From assembly GCA_002408465.1 (NCBI GenBank), contig DHSM01000022.1:62001-126000 (forward strand): a DNA stretch of 64,000 nt. The letters are read 5' to 3'. The stretch comes from Firmicutes bacterium UBA5286. GTDB taxonomy: Bacteria; Bacillota; Proteinivoracia; UBA4975. Every line of letters starts with the position of its first letter. The stretch's first letter is position 1. The translations under genes and the position numbers were made by a program. The notes under the pieces are model-generated. The model made no database searches. It was not told where the DNA came from and saw only the letters and a list, made by a program, of their open reading frames with translations. Shown in pieces: positions 25,219-34,297 of this stretch.

Positions 25219-25785
25219 TCAAGCAATATATGTCTCAATTCCCTTATATACCAGGTGGGTGACAAATTCAGCCATCTGTTGGGGAAGTTTTGGATTGTCG
25301 TCTTGCAGCCACTTCCGGATTACGCCAATGCTCCCTGTGGCCACATAGGTATAAATATATTCTGCGGCGGATTCGTCCACCCTTTTCTGTTTTTGCCATT
25401 CGAAGACAACCCTCTCGCTGACAATCTTCATGATATTGGTCTGAAAATCAATGTCTCCGTTGTTTCCCAGAAGGACGTGGCAGAGTTCGCTATTTTGGGC
25501 TATATATTCGAAGATCTTGGCGAGTATCTGCACCATATTTGTCTCACCCGCTTCGACAACGAAATGATCCAGAGAAGAATTGATGTCTGCTATAAATGCA
25601 GACTCTATTTGTTTTAGCAGATCAAATTGGTCGGAATAGTGGGAATAAAAGGTAGCGCGGTTAATATCGGCCCTTTCACATAGCTCCTTAATGGTCAGTC
25701 GTGAAATCGGCTTTTCCTTTAGCACTTCAATCAAGCTTTGCCGCAGAACCATTTTCGTGTACTTCACTCGTCTGTCGGTAGCCAT
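25219..25785 (-). CDS. TetR-family transcriptional regulator
   Basis: A 188-residue repressor. The N-terminal helix-turn-helix (SRLTIKELCERADINRATFYSHY) is given here by its key part DINRATFYSHY at about 43-53. The C-terminal half resembles the TetR_C DhaS-like group. It is divergent from an SDR gene; inverted and direct repeats in the shared region overlap the SDR promoter, so it probably represses that gene. The ligand is unknown. The intergenic DNA and this gene look richer in A/T than the flanks. Confidence 0.88.
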   Translation of the reverse strand: MATDRRVKYTKMVLRQSLIEVLKEKPISRLTIKELCERADINRATFYSHYSDQFDLLKQIESAFIADINSSLDHFVVEAGETNMVQILAKIFEYIAQNSELCHVLLGNNGDIDFQTNIMKIVSERVVFEWQKQKRVDESAAEYIYTYVATGSIGVIRKWLQDDNPKLPQQMAEFVTHLVYKGIETYIA

Positions 25786-25817
25786 TTTTTACCCTCCTGA
25801 GAAAATTAATTTTTGGG

Positions 25818-25892
25818 AATCTGTTGGTTATACTACATGCTGTTGCTGGACTGTAGTGGAATCAACAGAAGATAACGATCTGTTGGTTGATT
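25818..25892. promoter_or_regulatory. Candidate TetR operator repeats
   Basis: ATCTGTTGGTT occurs twice (from about 25819 and 25878), and its complement AATCAACAGA lies between them (25860-25869). The right-hand copies form an inverted pair that covers the -35 box of the SDR promoter. Confidence 0.5.
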
Positions 25893-25915
25893 AGTTTTCT
25901 TGTTGTTAGTATACT
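25887..25915 (+). promoter_or_regulatory. SigmaA promoter for the SDR gene
   Basis: TTGATT, 17 bases, TATACT. The -10 box lies in the 12-base palindrome TTAGTATACTAA. The leader is about 100 bases long. Confidence 0.6.
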
Positions 25916-26020
25916 AAAGATAAGAAAGATAGTCAACACAATGTATCGGAATTCCCGAGCATTTGTGAGCCTTTCGACTGGAACATGATGAAAAATTAGC
26001 CCAAAATGGAGTGATGATCA

Positions 26021-27040
26021 ATGGCTGAAAAATATCTGCTTACAGGTGCGGCTGGGAACTTAGGGAGCAGTGTTGTCCGGGAGCTGATCTCCCAGGGCAA
26101 GGATGTTAGGGCCCTGGTCCTTCCGGGAGATACAACTGCCCAGAGACTCCCGGCAGGCGTAGAGAAGTATGAAGGGAACATCCTGAATCCTGCTGATTTG
26201 GAAAAGTTTTTCGCAGTTCCCCAGGGCACTGAAGTCACTGTTATTCATTGCGCGGGAATTGTCTCAACGGTATGGGATTATGATAAGCAGGTATTCCAGG
26301 TCAATGTGCGGGGCACAGAGAATATTGTCAAGGAATGTGTCCGCTCTAAAGTAAAGAAACTGGTCTATACCAGCTCGGTGCATGCGATTCCGGAACAGCC
26401 CAAGGGTGCAGTTATGACCGAGATAAGTGAATTTGCGCCGGAAAAAATCGTCGGGTTTTACGGGAAGACAAAAGCCTGGGCTGCGCAGATTGTCATGGAC
26501 GCTGTCAAGGAGCATGACCTGAATGCTTCGGTAGTATTCCCTTCGGGACTATGCGGGCCAGATGATTATGCTTTCGGCTATGTGACCCAGCTATTGATGG
26601 ACAGCGCCAGGAACAAGCTGCCGGCAGGGGTTAAGGGAGGGTACGACTTTGCCGACGTGCGTGATGTGGCGGCAGGGGTGGTGGCGGCCTGCACAAAAGG
26701 AGTCAAGGGCGAAACCTATATCCTCGGCAACCGCTATGTGTCTGTGCGGGAAATCTTGCAATTCGTCCATGAACTGACCCATGCCCGTCTGGTCAAGTGC
26801 ATGATTTCTATCGCGGCCGCCCGCATGTTTTTGCCGGTGTTCAGCTTATACTACAAGATCCGCAAACGCCGCCCCCTATTTACAAGGTACTCTCTTTATA
26901 CCCTGACCAGCAACTCCAACTTTTCCTCAGAAAAAGCCAAGCGTGAATTAGGGTATAAAGTGCGCCCCTTTAAGGAAACGATTCGTGATGCCCTGAAGTG
27001 GCTGCAAGCAGAAGGGAAATTAAGGCCCCGGTATCTCTAA
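26021..27040 (+). CDS. Extended SDR (NAD-dependent epimerase/dehydratase family)
   Basis: A 339-residue Rossmann oxidoreductase. The nucleotide motif is GAAGNLG (9-15), Ser118/Ser119 and Tyr147-x3-Lys151 form the catalytic set, and DVRDVAAG is a conserved late motif. It is closest in outline to dihydroflavonol-reductase-like or sugar-epimerase SDRs; the substrate is not evident. It is one of only three plus-strand genes, sits inside an otherwise conserved block, and is paired with a divergent TetR regulator. This suggests an inserted, inducible cassette. Confidence 0.85.
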   Translation: MAEKYLLTGAAGNLGSSVVRELISQGKDVRALVLPGDTTAQRLPAGVEKYEGNILNPADLEKFFAVPQGTEVTVIHCAGIVSTVWDYDKQVFQVNVRGTENIVKECVRSKVKKLVYTSSVHAIPEQPKGAVMTEISEFAPEKIVGFYGKTKAWAAQIVMDAVKEHDLNASVVFPSGLCGPDDYAFGYVTQLLMDSARNKLPAGVKGGYDFADVRDVAAGVVAACTKGVKGETYILGNRYVSVREILQFVHELTHARLVKCMISIAAARMFLPVFSLYYKIRKRRPLFTRYSLYTLTSNSNFSSEKAKRELGYKVRPFKETIRDALKWLQAEGKLRPRYL

Positions 27041-27077
27041 ATACTGATAATGCTTGCCAACAGGCTGTGTTTTGCAA

Positions 27078-27110
27078 AGAAGCCATAAACCCCAAGGGTT
27101 TATGGCTTCT
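27078..27110. terminator. Perfect 15-base-pair hairpin between convergent genes
   Basis: AGAAGCCATAAACCC, a CAA loop, and its exact complement. It lies between the SDR stop (27040) and the prmC stop (27136). The T-tracts are weak on both sides, so it may act as a bidirectional terminator or 3'-end stabiliser. Confidence 0.6.
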
Positions 27111-27135
27111 GACATTGAACTTTGAAAGTGGCCAT

Positions 27136-28008
27136 CTAAATAGCAGTCTCTGTTTTTGTCCCCCAGACAATTCTGGCCAGTCCTGCCAAATCTTTTTCCA
27201 CCTGAGGCGCCGCGAATCCACCGGAGCGGAATAATCTTTGCACTTCTTGGGCCTGGGTGCTGCCAATTTCGACAAAAAGCAATCCTCCCGGCAGCAGATA
27301 ATCTGCCGCCTGCCGGAGCAAGCGCCGGTAATGGCACAAACCATCGGCCCCGGAAACTAAAGCCTCTCTGGGCTCATATCCGCTGATTTCCGGCTGTAAA
27401 TCAGCATATTCCCTGGCAGCGACATAGGGCAGATTGGCAACAATGCAGGCAAACTGCCCCCTAAGCTGTTCCAGGGGGGCTAACAAGTCACCGGGCAAAA
27501 AGATTGCCCGCTCTACAAGCCCAAATTTTTCGGCGTTTTTTTGGGCCACCTTCAAAGCCAAAATGGAACAATCAACTGCGTACAACCTGGCTGCAGGCAA
27601 CAACATCAGCATGCTCAGGCCAATTGCGCCGCTGCCGGCGCCGATGTCGGCCACAAGAACTGATTGGCCGGGAAAACCTTTGTTCAATTCTTGGACTGCC
27701 AGTTCCACCAGTATTTCCGTTTCCGGCCGGGGAATGAGGACATCTTCATTGACACAAAAATCCCAGTGCAAAAAAGGCTTTATCCCCGTAATAAAGGCAA
27801 AGGGCTTGCGTTTTCGCCGTTCCTCGACCCCTTGCCGGAACAGCTGGGCCTGCTGGTCTGAAAGGGCAATTTCATCATGGGTCAGCACTGCGGCCTGATC
27901 CTTGCCAAGGACCCAGCCCAAGAGGAGCTGGGCTTCAAACCAGGGCTTATCGATTCCTGCCTCTTTCAGTTTTGCCACGGCCTCAAGCATCAATTCCCGG
28001 GCTGTCAT
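27136..28008 (-). CDS. prmC: Release factor glutamine methyltransferase
   Basis: PrmC methylates the GGQ glutamine of release factors using SAM. The 290-residue protein has an N-terminal helical domain and a class I methyltransferase fold with VADIGAGSGAIGLSM. The catalytic motif reads NLPY where most PrmC proteins have NPPY, an exchange also found in related methylases. The ATG at 28008 follows the prfA stop by four bases. Confidence 0.93.
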   Translation of the reverse strand: MTARELMLEAVAKLKEAGIDKPWFEAQLLLGWVLGKDQAAVLTHDEIALSDQQAQLFRQGVEERRKRKPFAFITGIKPFLHWDFCVNEDVLIPRPETEILVELAVQELNKGFPGQSVLVADIGAGSGAIGLSMLMLLPAARLYAVDCSILALKVAQKNAEKFGLVERAIFLPGDLLAPLEQLRGQFACIVANLPYVAAREYADLQPEISGYEPREALVSGADGLCHYRRLLRQAADYLLPGGLLFVEIGSTQAQEVQRLFRSGGFAAPQVEKDLAGLARIVWGTKTETAI

Positions 28009-28012
28009 GAGT

Positions 28013-29083
28013 TTATCCCATCTGGGCAAGGCGGGCGAGCTGATCGACGGTAATCAGGCTGTCGATAATTTCTTCTAAATCCCCACCTAAGATTTCACTA
28101 AGCCGGTGGGTGGTCAAGCCGATTCTATGGTCGGTGACCCGAGTCTGGGGATAGTTATATGTCCGAATCCGCTCGGAGCGATCTCCCGTTCCCACCTGGC
28201 TGCGCCGTTCTGCAGCCAATTCTGCTTGCTGCTCGGATTGAAGTTTTTCAAAAATCCGGGAACGGAGAACACGCATCGCCTTATCCCGGTTTTTTAGCTG
28301 AGATTTTTCATCCTGACAGGAAACAACAATCCCTGTAGGGATGTGGGTAATTCTAACTGCCGACTGGGTAGTGTTGACGCTTTGCCCACCGGGACCGGTG
28401 GCGCAAAATATATCAACGCGCAGGTCATTTGGATTGATGTCAACTTCAACTTCCTCAGCTTCCGGGAGCACGGCCACAGTAATTGTGGAGGTATGGATAC
28501 GGCCGCCGGATTCAGTGGCGGGTATCCGCTGCACTCGATGCACGCCGCTTTCATATTTTAAACGGCTGTATGCCCCCCTGCCCTCAAGGACAAAGACTAT
28601 TTCTTTGATGCCGCCGATATCAGTGTAGTGAGAGTCGAGAATCTCTGTCTTCCATTGTTTTGTTTCAGCATACCTTGAATACATCCTAAAAATCTCCATG
28701 GCGAAAAGGGCGGCCTCTTCGCCGCCGGCGCCGCTGCGGATTTCCATAATGACGTTTTTGTCATCATTGGGGTCTTTGGGAATGAGAAGAAACTTGAGCC
28801 TTTCTTCCTGATTGGCCAGTGCGGCTTCCAGTTCTGCAGTTTCTTCCTTGGCCAGATCTACAAAATCTGGATCAGCATCTTCGGCAACAATTTCTCTGGC
28901 CTCGGTCAAAGCTTGTTGGGTTTTTTGATAAAGGCGGTAAGCCTCAACGGTTTCCGCCAATGATGCATGTTCTTTTGTCAGTTCCAGCCAGAGTTTTTGG
29001 TCCTTATTGACTAATTCAGGATCGGATATTTTTTTTTCCAGCTCCAAATATTTCTGTTCTATAGCCGCTAATTTTTCTAACAC
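28013..29083 (-). CDS. prfA: Peptide chain release factor 1
   Basis: RF1 ends translation at UAA and UAG. It has 356 residues, starting at GTG 29083 with AAAGGTG upstream. The GGQ motif is in GPGGQSVNTTQS, and the SGAGGEEAALFA block and GSERIRTYN-type segment (SERIRTYNYPQ) are conserved. It is upstream of prmC, its modifying enzyme. Confidence 0.97.
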   Translation of the reverse strand: MLEKLAAIEQKYLELEKKISDPELVNKDQKLWLELTKEHASLAETVEAYRLYQKTQQALTEAREIVAEDADPDFVDLAKEETAELEAALANQEERLKFLLIPKDPNDDKNVIMEIRSGAGGEEAALFAMEIFRMYSRYAETKQWKTEILDSHYTDIGGIKEIVFVLEGRGAYSRLKYESGVHRVQRIPATESGGRIHTSTITVAVLPEAEEVEVDINPNDLRVDIFCATGPGGQSVNTTQSAVRITHIPTGIVVSCQDEKSQLKNRDKAMRVLRSRIFEKLQSEQQAELAAERRSQVGTGDRSERIRTYNYPQTRVTDHRIGLTTHRLSEILGGDLEEIIDSLITVDQLARLAQMG

Positions 29084-29127
29084 TTTATCACACCTTTTAA
29101 CCTGAGGTTCCATGCAATATTATAGCC

Positions 29128-29991
29128 TTACTCTTCTCCAGGGTCAATAACGCCCGCCAGAGCGGCCAAGGCAACCTCTAACTGGCTGGCATCGGGCTCT
29201 CGGGTTGTGAGCTTTTGCAAGGCCAGGCCGGGAGCCAACAGTGCCTTGGCAATAAAGGAAGGGCTCTTTGCCGTCCATTTGATTATTTCATAGGCGATTC
29301 CCGCCAGCACTGGCAGCAGTGCCAGCCTCAGCGCCAGCTTCACCCACAGTGTTGGCGGCGAAAAAAGGGAGAACAAAAGAATGCTGAGGATGACAACCAG
29401 CAGGAGAAAGCTGGTTCCACACCGGGGATGGAGACGGGAACAGGCAGCCGCCGCCTCGGCAGTCAATGGCTTATCCTGCTCCCAGCAGCTTATTACCTTA
29501 TGCTCTGCACCGTGATATTCAAAAGTTCGCCTGATATCCCTGGACAGCCCCACCAAAAGCAAATAGCTGATAAAGAGTAAAATTCTCACGATGCTTTCAA
29601 GTAGATTGAGAAGCAGACTGGAGCCGCCTAGCCAGCGAGCAAGAGGATTTACCAGGACCACGGGCAGCAAGAAGAAAAGACCAATGCCCAAGGCCAAAGA
29701 AACCACTGCTACAAACGCGAACTGTGCGGGGGAAATCTGTTCCTGGGGATCGGTCAGGTTGGCGGACATGGCTAAGCTGGAAACAGCTCCGCTCAGGGAT
29801 TCATAGAGAGCAACCACACCCCGGATAAGGGGAAAACCCAAAACCGGCCATCTCCTGGCCAGTGGTACCAAAGGACTTGCGTTGGTGACAATTTCTCCAT
29901 TGGCGGTGCGCACAGCAACTGCCTGACGCTGGGGGCTGCGCAGCATCACCCCTTCGATTACGGCCTGCCCCCCGATATTGCCCTGTTTCAC
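29128..29991 (-). CDS. DUF1385 (YqhQ-like) membrane protein
   Basis: A 287-residue protein starting IGGQAVIEGVMLRSP, the hallmark of DUF1385, with EYHGAEHKVI-type block (EYHGAEHKVISCWE) and CSRLHPRCGTSFLL. It has four to five membrane helices. The function is unknown. The GTG start overlaps the tdk TGA, so translation is coupled. The gene pair tdk-DUF1385-prfA-prmC is common in Clostridia. Confidence 0.9.
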   Translation of the reverse strand: MKQGNIGGQAVIEGVMLRSPQRQAVAVRTANGEIVTNASPLVPLARRWPVLGFPLIRGVVALYESLSGAVSSLAMSANLTDPQEQISPAQFAFVAVVSLALGIGLFFLLPVVLVNPLARWLGGSSLLLNLLESIVRILLFISYLLLVGLSRDIRRTFEYHGAEHKVISCWEQDKPLTAEAAAACSRLHPRCGTSFLLLVVILSILLFSLFSPPTLWVKLALRLALLPVLAGIAYEIIKWTAKSPSFIAKALLAPGLALQKLTTREPDASQLEVALAALAGVIDPGEE

Positions 29992-30563
29992 CTGGGCACC
30001 TCATGGCAGCGCCGGCACCTGGCCTCATAACTTTCTGAGGCTCCCACCATTATAGTCGGTTCAGTGGCCTTGGCGGGCTGGCCGTTTACCAGGCGCTGGG
30101 TGCGGTTGGCGGGATTGCCGCATTTTATGCAGATTGCCTGGAGCTTGTCCACATACTCAGCCATAGCCATCAGGGCAGGGGTTGGTCCAAAAGGCTGGCC
30201 GCGAAAGTCCAGATCCAGGCCTGCAACGATGACCCGCTTGCCTTTGTCTGCCAGGCGGCGGCAGACATCCACCAGACCATTGTCAAAGAATTGGGCTTCA
30301 TCAATAGCAACTACTTCGGTGTCGTCTTCAACCAGGGAAAAAAGCACACCAGAATCGACTACTGCCACGGCGTCCGTCTGGTCGCCATTGTGTGTCACTA
30401 CATTCACCTTATTGAAACGATCATCTAACCTGGGTTTAAAAACCTGAACTTTGAGGCGGCCAATTTTTGCCCGCTTAACCCGCCTGATCAGTTCTTCGCT
30501 TTTGCCGCTGTACATACTGCCGCAAATTACTTCCAGCCAGCCCATGTCTTTCATTAGATGCAT
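29988..30563 (-). CDS. tdk: Thymidine kinase
   Basis: Tdk phosphorylates thymidine. The 191-residue type II enzyme has a P-loop GSMYSGKSEELIR, the AIDEAQFF Walker B-like segment, and structural zinc Cys pairs in CIKCG and CRRCHE. The ATG at 30563 has GGGGAGAG upstream. Confidence 0.97.
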   Translation of the reverse strand: MHLMKDMGWLEVICGSMYSGKSEELIRRVKRAKIGRLKVQVFKPRLDDRFNKVNVVTHNGDQTDAVAVVDSGVLFSLVEDDTEVVAIDEAQFFDNGLVDVCRRLADKGKRVIVAGLDLDFRGQPFGPTPALMAMAEYVDKLQAICIKCGNPANRTQRLVNGQPAKATEPTIMVGASESYEARCRRCHEVPR

Positions 30564-30639
30564 ATTTATCTCTCCCCAACAGTACTTAAAGTTATATATT
30601 CTCTGTCAGAAGAGTATTTCCCTGCTCAATGTACTTGTT

Positions 30640-31542
30640 TTAAGGCAAGTGGGACAGAGGGTTTACATGACGGCCATGGACCTTTACTTCAAAGTGGAGA
30701 TGAGGACCTGTAGAATTCCCGGTTGAGCCTACATAGGCAATGATATCCCCTTGAGAGACCTCGTCCCCCTTGGCTACATTCAGTTTGGTAGCGTGGGCAT
30801 AGAGGGTGCTTATTCCAGACTTGTGCTGCAGATGAACCATATAACCGTATGATCCGCCCCAGCCAGAGCTGGTAACAACGCCCGGAGCAACAGCGTAAAT
30901 TGGCGCTCCCACTCTGCCTGTTATATCGATTCCCCAGTGAAAGGAACCTTTGCGCATGCCATAATTTGAAGATAATTTCCCCAACATTGGCCAAACAAAT
31001 CCGCAGTTCACTTTTGTCCCCCCCCGGCTTACCGAGCGTGCCTGGAGAAGGGGGTCAGGCATTTTCGCCCCGGGAATGACCAGACGGGTGCCAGGCGCTA
31101 ATTCTTTGCTGTCCAAAGAATTTGCGAACCATATGACTTCATAATCCACTTCGTATTTTTTTGCCAAAGCCGTTAATTCATCACCTTGGGCGACGGTATA
31201 TAGCAAACCTGTTACCGCCGGAAATTGCAGTTGCTGACCTACCCTGATAAGATTGGGATTTTCGATTTTGTTGCTTTCACTGATTGTAGCCAGACTGACC
31301 CCAAATTTCTCGGAAATGCCTATCAAAGTATCCCCCTTGCTTACTGTATATGTTATGACTTCTACTCGCTGCTGTTTGTAATCCAGGTAGCTCATACAGA
31401 GTTCCGGTGAATAGTAATCGGATTCAGCCAGCTCAGCTACCATGGCCTCCACGTCCTCAATAGAATGGGCTGCCACTGTCCCTGTGAAAAGCATGGTTAC
31501 CAGCAGAGCTGCAACCAAACCGGACAGAATGAGCTTGAACAT
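30640..31542 (-). CDS. Secreted LysM-M23 metallopeptidase
   Basis: A 300-residue cell wall hydrolase with a signal peptide (1-25), two LysM domains (about 64-108 and 114-157) that bind glycan chains, and a C-terminal M23 domain (about 183-300). The zinc ligands look intact: H202-x3-D206 in FHWGIDI and HLHFEV. It is an endopeptidase candidate for wall growth or spore formation. The ATG at 31542 follows AGAGGTGATT. A TATAAT box lies upstream (RNA start near 31600), but no clear -35. Confidence 0.92.
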   Translation of the reverse strand: MFKLILSGLVAALLVTMLFTGTVAAHSIEDVEAMVAELAESDYYSPELCMSYLDYKQQRVEVITYTVSKGDTLIGISEKFGVSLATISESNKIENPNLIRVGQQLQFPAVTGLLYTVAQGDELTALAKKYEVDYEVIWFANSLDSKELAPGTRLVIPGAKMPDPLLQARSVSRGGTKVNCGFVWPMLGKLSSNYGMRKGSFHWGIDITGRVGAPIYAVAPGVVTSSGWGGSYGYMVHLQHKSGISTLYAHATKLNVAKGDEVSQGDIIAYVGSTGNSTGPHLHFEVKVHGRHVNPLSHLP

Positions 31543-31661
31543 CGAATAATCACCTCTTTGGTTTATACGTTTTTTGCCAGTGATTGCCCCTATTATATCC
31601 GGGAAATTGGGAAATATGCGCTTTTCAACCAGAGCCCCCTCCCAAGCCGCGAGGGTTTGGA

Positions 31662-31700
31662 CAAAAAAAGCAGGGCCGGCGGGAAGACTTGCCGGCCCTG
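31662..31700 (-). terminator. Strong terminator after glpX
   Basis: CAGGGCCGGC-N10-GCCGGCCCTG followed by CTTTTTTT on the minus strand. Confidence 0.92.
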
Positions 31701-31714
31701 ACAGATGCAAAAAC

Positions 31715-32674
31715 TTAAAATACGTGGGGTTTGCGTTTTAGATTATGAGTGGCATCGACATAGCGGATTGTGCCGCTTCGGTAACGCATGACAATGGAAT
31801 GGGTGCTGGCTACATGCCCATGGAAACGCACCCCCCGGACCAAATCACCATCAGTGATGCCGGTGGCGGCAAAGAAACAATCTTCACCTCTCACCAAATT
31901 TTCCATGGTCAGCAACTGCCGGGGATTGGCAATGCCCATGGAGATAATGCGCTCTTCTTGGGCGGCGCTTGCCGGGCAAAGCCGGCCTTGAATCTCCCCG
32001 CCCAGGCATTTGAGGGCTACTGCCGCCAGGACACCTTCGGGAGCGCCGCCAATGCCCAGCAGCATGTCGACTCCTGACCCCGCTACTGCCGCGGAAACAG
32101 CGGCAGCCACATCGCCGTCGGAAATCAGCTTTACCCGGGCACCTGCCTGACGCACCTCATAAATTATCTTTTCGTGGCGGGGACGGTCTAAAATCACTAC
32201 CACCAAGTCACGAATATCCTTGTTGGATGCCTTGGCCACAGCTGCAATATTTTCCGCCGGCGAAAAGTCTAAGTTTACTTTCCCTGCAGCACAAGGCCCG
32301 ACAGCTATTTTTTCCATATACATGTCCGGGGCATGGAGGAGACATCCTCGGGCCGCTACGCCGATGACGGCGATGGAATTAGGCAGTCCCTTGGCCACCA
32401 GGTTTGTGCCTTCTACTGGATCCACGGCCACATCCACTTCAGGCCCGCCGCCGCATCCAACTCTTTCGCCTATGTACAGCATAGGGGCTTCGTCAATTTC
32501 CCCTTCGCCAATCACCACTGTACCACGGATTTGCACAGTGTCAAACATCCGCCGCATTGCATCTACGGCGGCCCCGTCAGCCTCTTCCTTATTGCCCAGC
32601 CCCATCCAGCGGGCAGAAGTCATAGCCGCTGCTTCCGTCACCCTGACCAACTCCAGAGCCAGTTCCCTGTCCAT
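31715..32674 (-). CDS. glpX: Fructose-1,6-bisphosphatase class II
   Basis: GlpX hydrolyses fructose-1,6-bisphosphate in gluconeogenesis. It has 319 residues with the metal-binding block IGEGEIDEAPMLYIGE and DPVEGTN. The ATG at 32674 follows AAAGGGGGGG. Together with fsa and fba it forms a sugar-phosphate unit found next to pyrG-spo0F in Bacillus too. Confidence 0.96.
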   Translation of the reverse strand: MDRELALELVRVTEAAAMTSARWMGLGNKEEADGAAVDAMRRMFDTVQIRGTVVIGEGEIDEAPMLYIGERVGCGGGPEVDVAVDPVEGTNLVAKGLPNSIAVIGVAARGCLLHAPDMYMEKIAVGPCAAGKVNLDFSPAENIAAVAKASNKDIRDLVVVILDRPRHEKIIYEVRQAGARVKLISDGDVAAAVSAAVAGSGVDMLLGIGGAPEGVLAAVALKCLGGEIQGRLCPASAAQEERIISMGIANPRQLLTMENLVRGEDCFFAATGITDGDLVRGVRFHGHVASTHSIVMRYRSGTIRYVDATHNLKRKPHVF

Positions 32675-32749
32675 CCGATCCCCCCCTTTGTATGACACAT
32701 TCTTCATATATGACATACTTATTCTTCGCCAGAGAAGATAATTCCTGCA

Positions 32750-32777
32750 AAAAGGCCGGTGAAACCGGCCTTTTTTA
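32750..32777 (-). terminator. Terminator after fsa
   Basis: AAGGCCGG-TTTCA-CCGGCCTTTTT; symmetric, so it may work in both directions. Confidence 0.85.
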
Positions 32778-33419
32778 TTATTTTAGCTTTTCCCAGTCTT
32801 GCAAGAAGCGCTCTATACCTCGGTCTGTCAAAGGATGGGTTGTGGCAGCCAGCAAAATTGAGAAGGGGACGGTAGCAAAATGAGCGCCGGCCCTGATGGA
32901 ATCTGCAATGTGGCTGATGCTGCGAATGCTGGCGGCGATAATTTTGGCATTTAGACCAAAGTAGGTAAAAGCGTCGGCAATATCCCGGACCAAATCAATA
33001 CCGTCGGCATTGACATCATCCAGCCTGCCCACAAAGGGGCTGACATAGGTTGCACCCGCCCGGGCTGCCATCATTGCCTGGTTGAGAGAAAAGATCAGGG
33101 TGACATTGGTCTTGATCCCCTTGGCAGTCAAAATCTTTGTGGCCTTGAGCCCTTCAGCGGTCATGGGAATCTTGATGACAATATTCGGAGACAGAGCGGC
33201 AAGCTTTTCTGCTTCAGCTACCATGCCCCCGCTTTCCAGGCTGATGACTTCGGCGCTGATAGGTCCATCCACCACAGTGATAATCTCCTGCAGCAATTCT
33301 TGAAAATCCCTGCCTTCTTTTGCTACCAAGGTGGGATTGGTGGTCACGCCTTCGATGACGCCCAGAGCCCAGGCCTCCCGGATTTCTTCGATATTGGCAG
33401 TATCGATAAAAAATCTCAA
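32778..33419 (-). CDS. fsa: Fructose-6-phosphate aldolase / transaldolase-like protein
   Basis: A 213-residue member of the short transaldolase family (TalC/FSA; YwjH in Bacillus). The Schiff-base lysine is Lys83 in VIKIPMTAEG, with TTNPTLV near the N-terminus. Transaldolase or F6P-aldolase activity cannot be told apart by eye. It lies 11 bases after fba. Confidence 0.92.
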   Translation of the reverse strand: MRFFIDTANIEEIREAWALGVIEGVTTNPTLVAKEGRDFQELLQEIITVVDGPISAEVISLESGGMVAEAEKLAALSPNIVIKIPMTAEGLKATKILTAKGIKTNVTLIFSLNQAMMAARAGATYVSPFVGRLDDVNADGIDLVRDIADAFTYFGLNAKIIAASIRSISHIADSIRAGAHFATVPFSILLAATTHPLTDRGIERFLQDWEKLK

Positions 33420-33430
33420 ATTATCACCCC

Positions 33431-34285
33431 TTATGCCTGGCCGGCGCTGCCAAACAGCTGAATTTTTTGTTTTGCCACCTGTTTAAGGGCTTCGCGGCCT
33501 GGTCCCAAGAGCTTGCGGGGATCAAATTCACCTGGCTTTTCAGCCAGCACCTGTTTAATGGCGGCGGTAAAGGCCTGGCGCAAGTCGGTATCTATGTTGA
33601 TTTTGCAGATCCCTATGCTGATTGCCTTTTGAATCGCGTCTTCGGGGACACCGGAAGCCCCGTGCAGAACCAGGGGCACATCCACCTGGTCGCGAATCTT
33701 TTGCAGCCGGGCGAAATCCAGGCGGGGTTCACCTTTATAGGGTCCATGGGCTGTTCCAATTGCCACTGCCAGAGCATCGATACCTGTGCGCTCAACAAAC
33801 TCCTGGGCTTCTTCCGGCACCGTCATCATTGCATCTTTGTCGCTGACGCTGACGTCATCCTCAGTGCCGCCTATTTTGCCCAACTCGGCCTCTACAGATA
33901 CACCTGCGGGTTTGGCCACCCTTACTACTGCCACGGTATTGGCGATATTATCCTCAAATGAATGCTTGGAGCCGTCAAACATTACCGCCGAGAATCCCGC
34001 CCGGATACATTGCACAGCCTGTTCAAAGCTGGTGCCGTGGTCAAGATGCAGGGCCACAGGCACTTTAACCTTTTCCGATGCAATCTTTACGATCGCAGCA
34101 ATATAGTCCAAGCCGGCATACTTAATTGCGCCCTGGCTTGCCTGAAGAATCACCGGCGAGTCCAGCTCATTTGCAGCCTCAACAATCCCCTGGACAATCT
34201 CCAGGTTGTTGGCATTGAAGGCCCCAACAGCATAGCCTCCTTTTTGTGCCTGCTTCAGCAGAAGGGACATTGGAACTAGTGCCAT
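33431..34285 (-). CDS. fba: Fructose-bisphosphate aldolase class II
   Basis: This zinc aldolase interconverts FBP with DHAP and G3P. It has 284 residues with ALHLDHGTSFEQ, the AEAELGKIGG-type block (VEAELGKIGGTEDD) and VLHGASGVPE. The ATG has AAGGAG upstream. In Bacillus fbaA directly neighbours spo0F; here kce and kal are inserted between them. Confidence 0.96.
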   Translation of the reverse strand: MALVPMSLLLKQAQKGGYAVGAFNANNLEIVQGIVEAANELDSPVILQASQGAIKYAGLDYIAAIVKIASEKVKVPVALHLDHGTSFEQAVQCIRAGFSAVMFDGSKHSFEDNIANTVAVVRVAKPAGVSVEAELGKIGGTEDDVSVSDKDAMMTVPEEAQEFVERTGIDALAVAIGTAHGPYKGEPRLDFARLQKIRDQVDVPLVLHGASGVPEDAIQKAISIGICKINIDTDLRQAFTAAIKQVLAEKPGEFDPRKLLGPGREALKQVAKQKIQLFGSAGQA

Positions 34286-34297
34286 TTTTTACACTCC

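Noticed and set aside
28341..28628. Open frames on the plus strand opposite prfA
   Set aside because: They mirror the codon pattern of prfA and lack start signals.
31543..31661. Possible c-di-AMP riboswitch before the LysM-M23 gene
   Set aside because: Such riboswitches often precede wall peptidase genes, but this leader is too short and the conserved core is not seen.
32691..32716. Direct repeats TATGACA upstream of glpX
   Set aside because: Only seven bases long and in A/T-rich DNA; no supporting promoter geometry.
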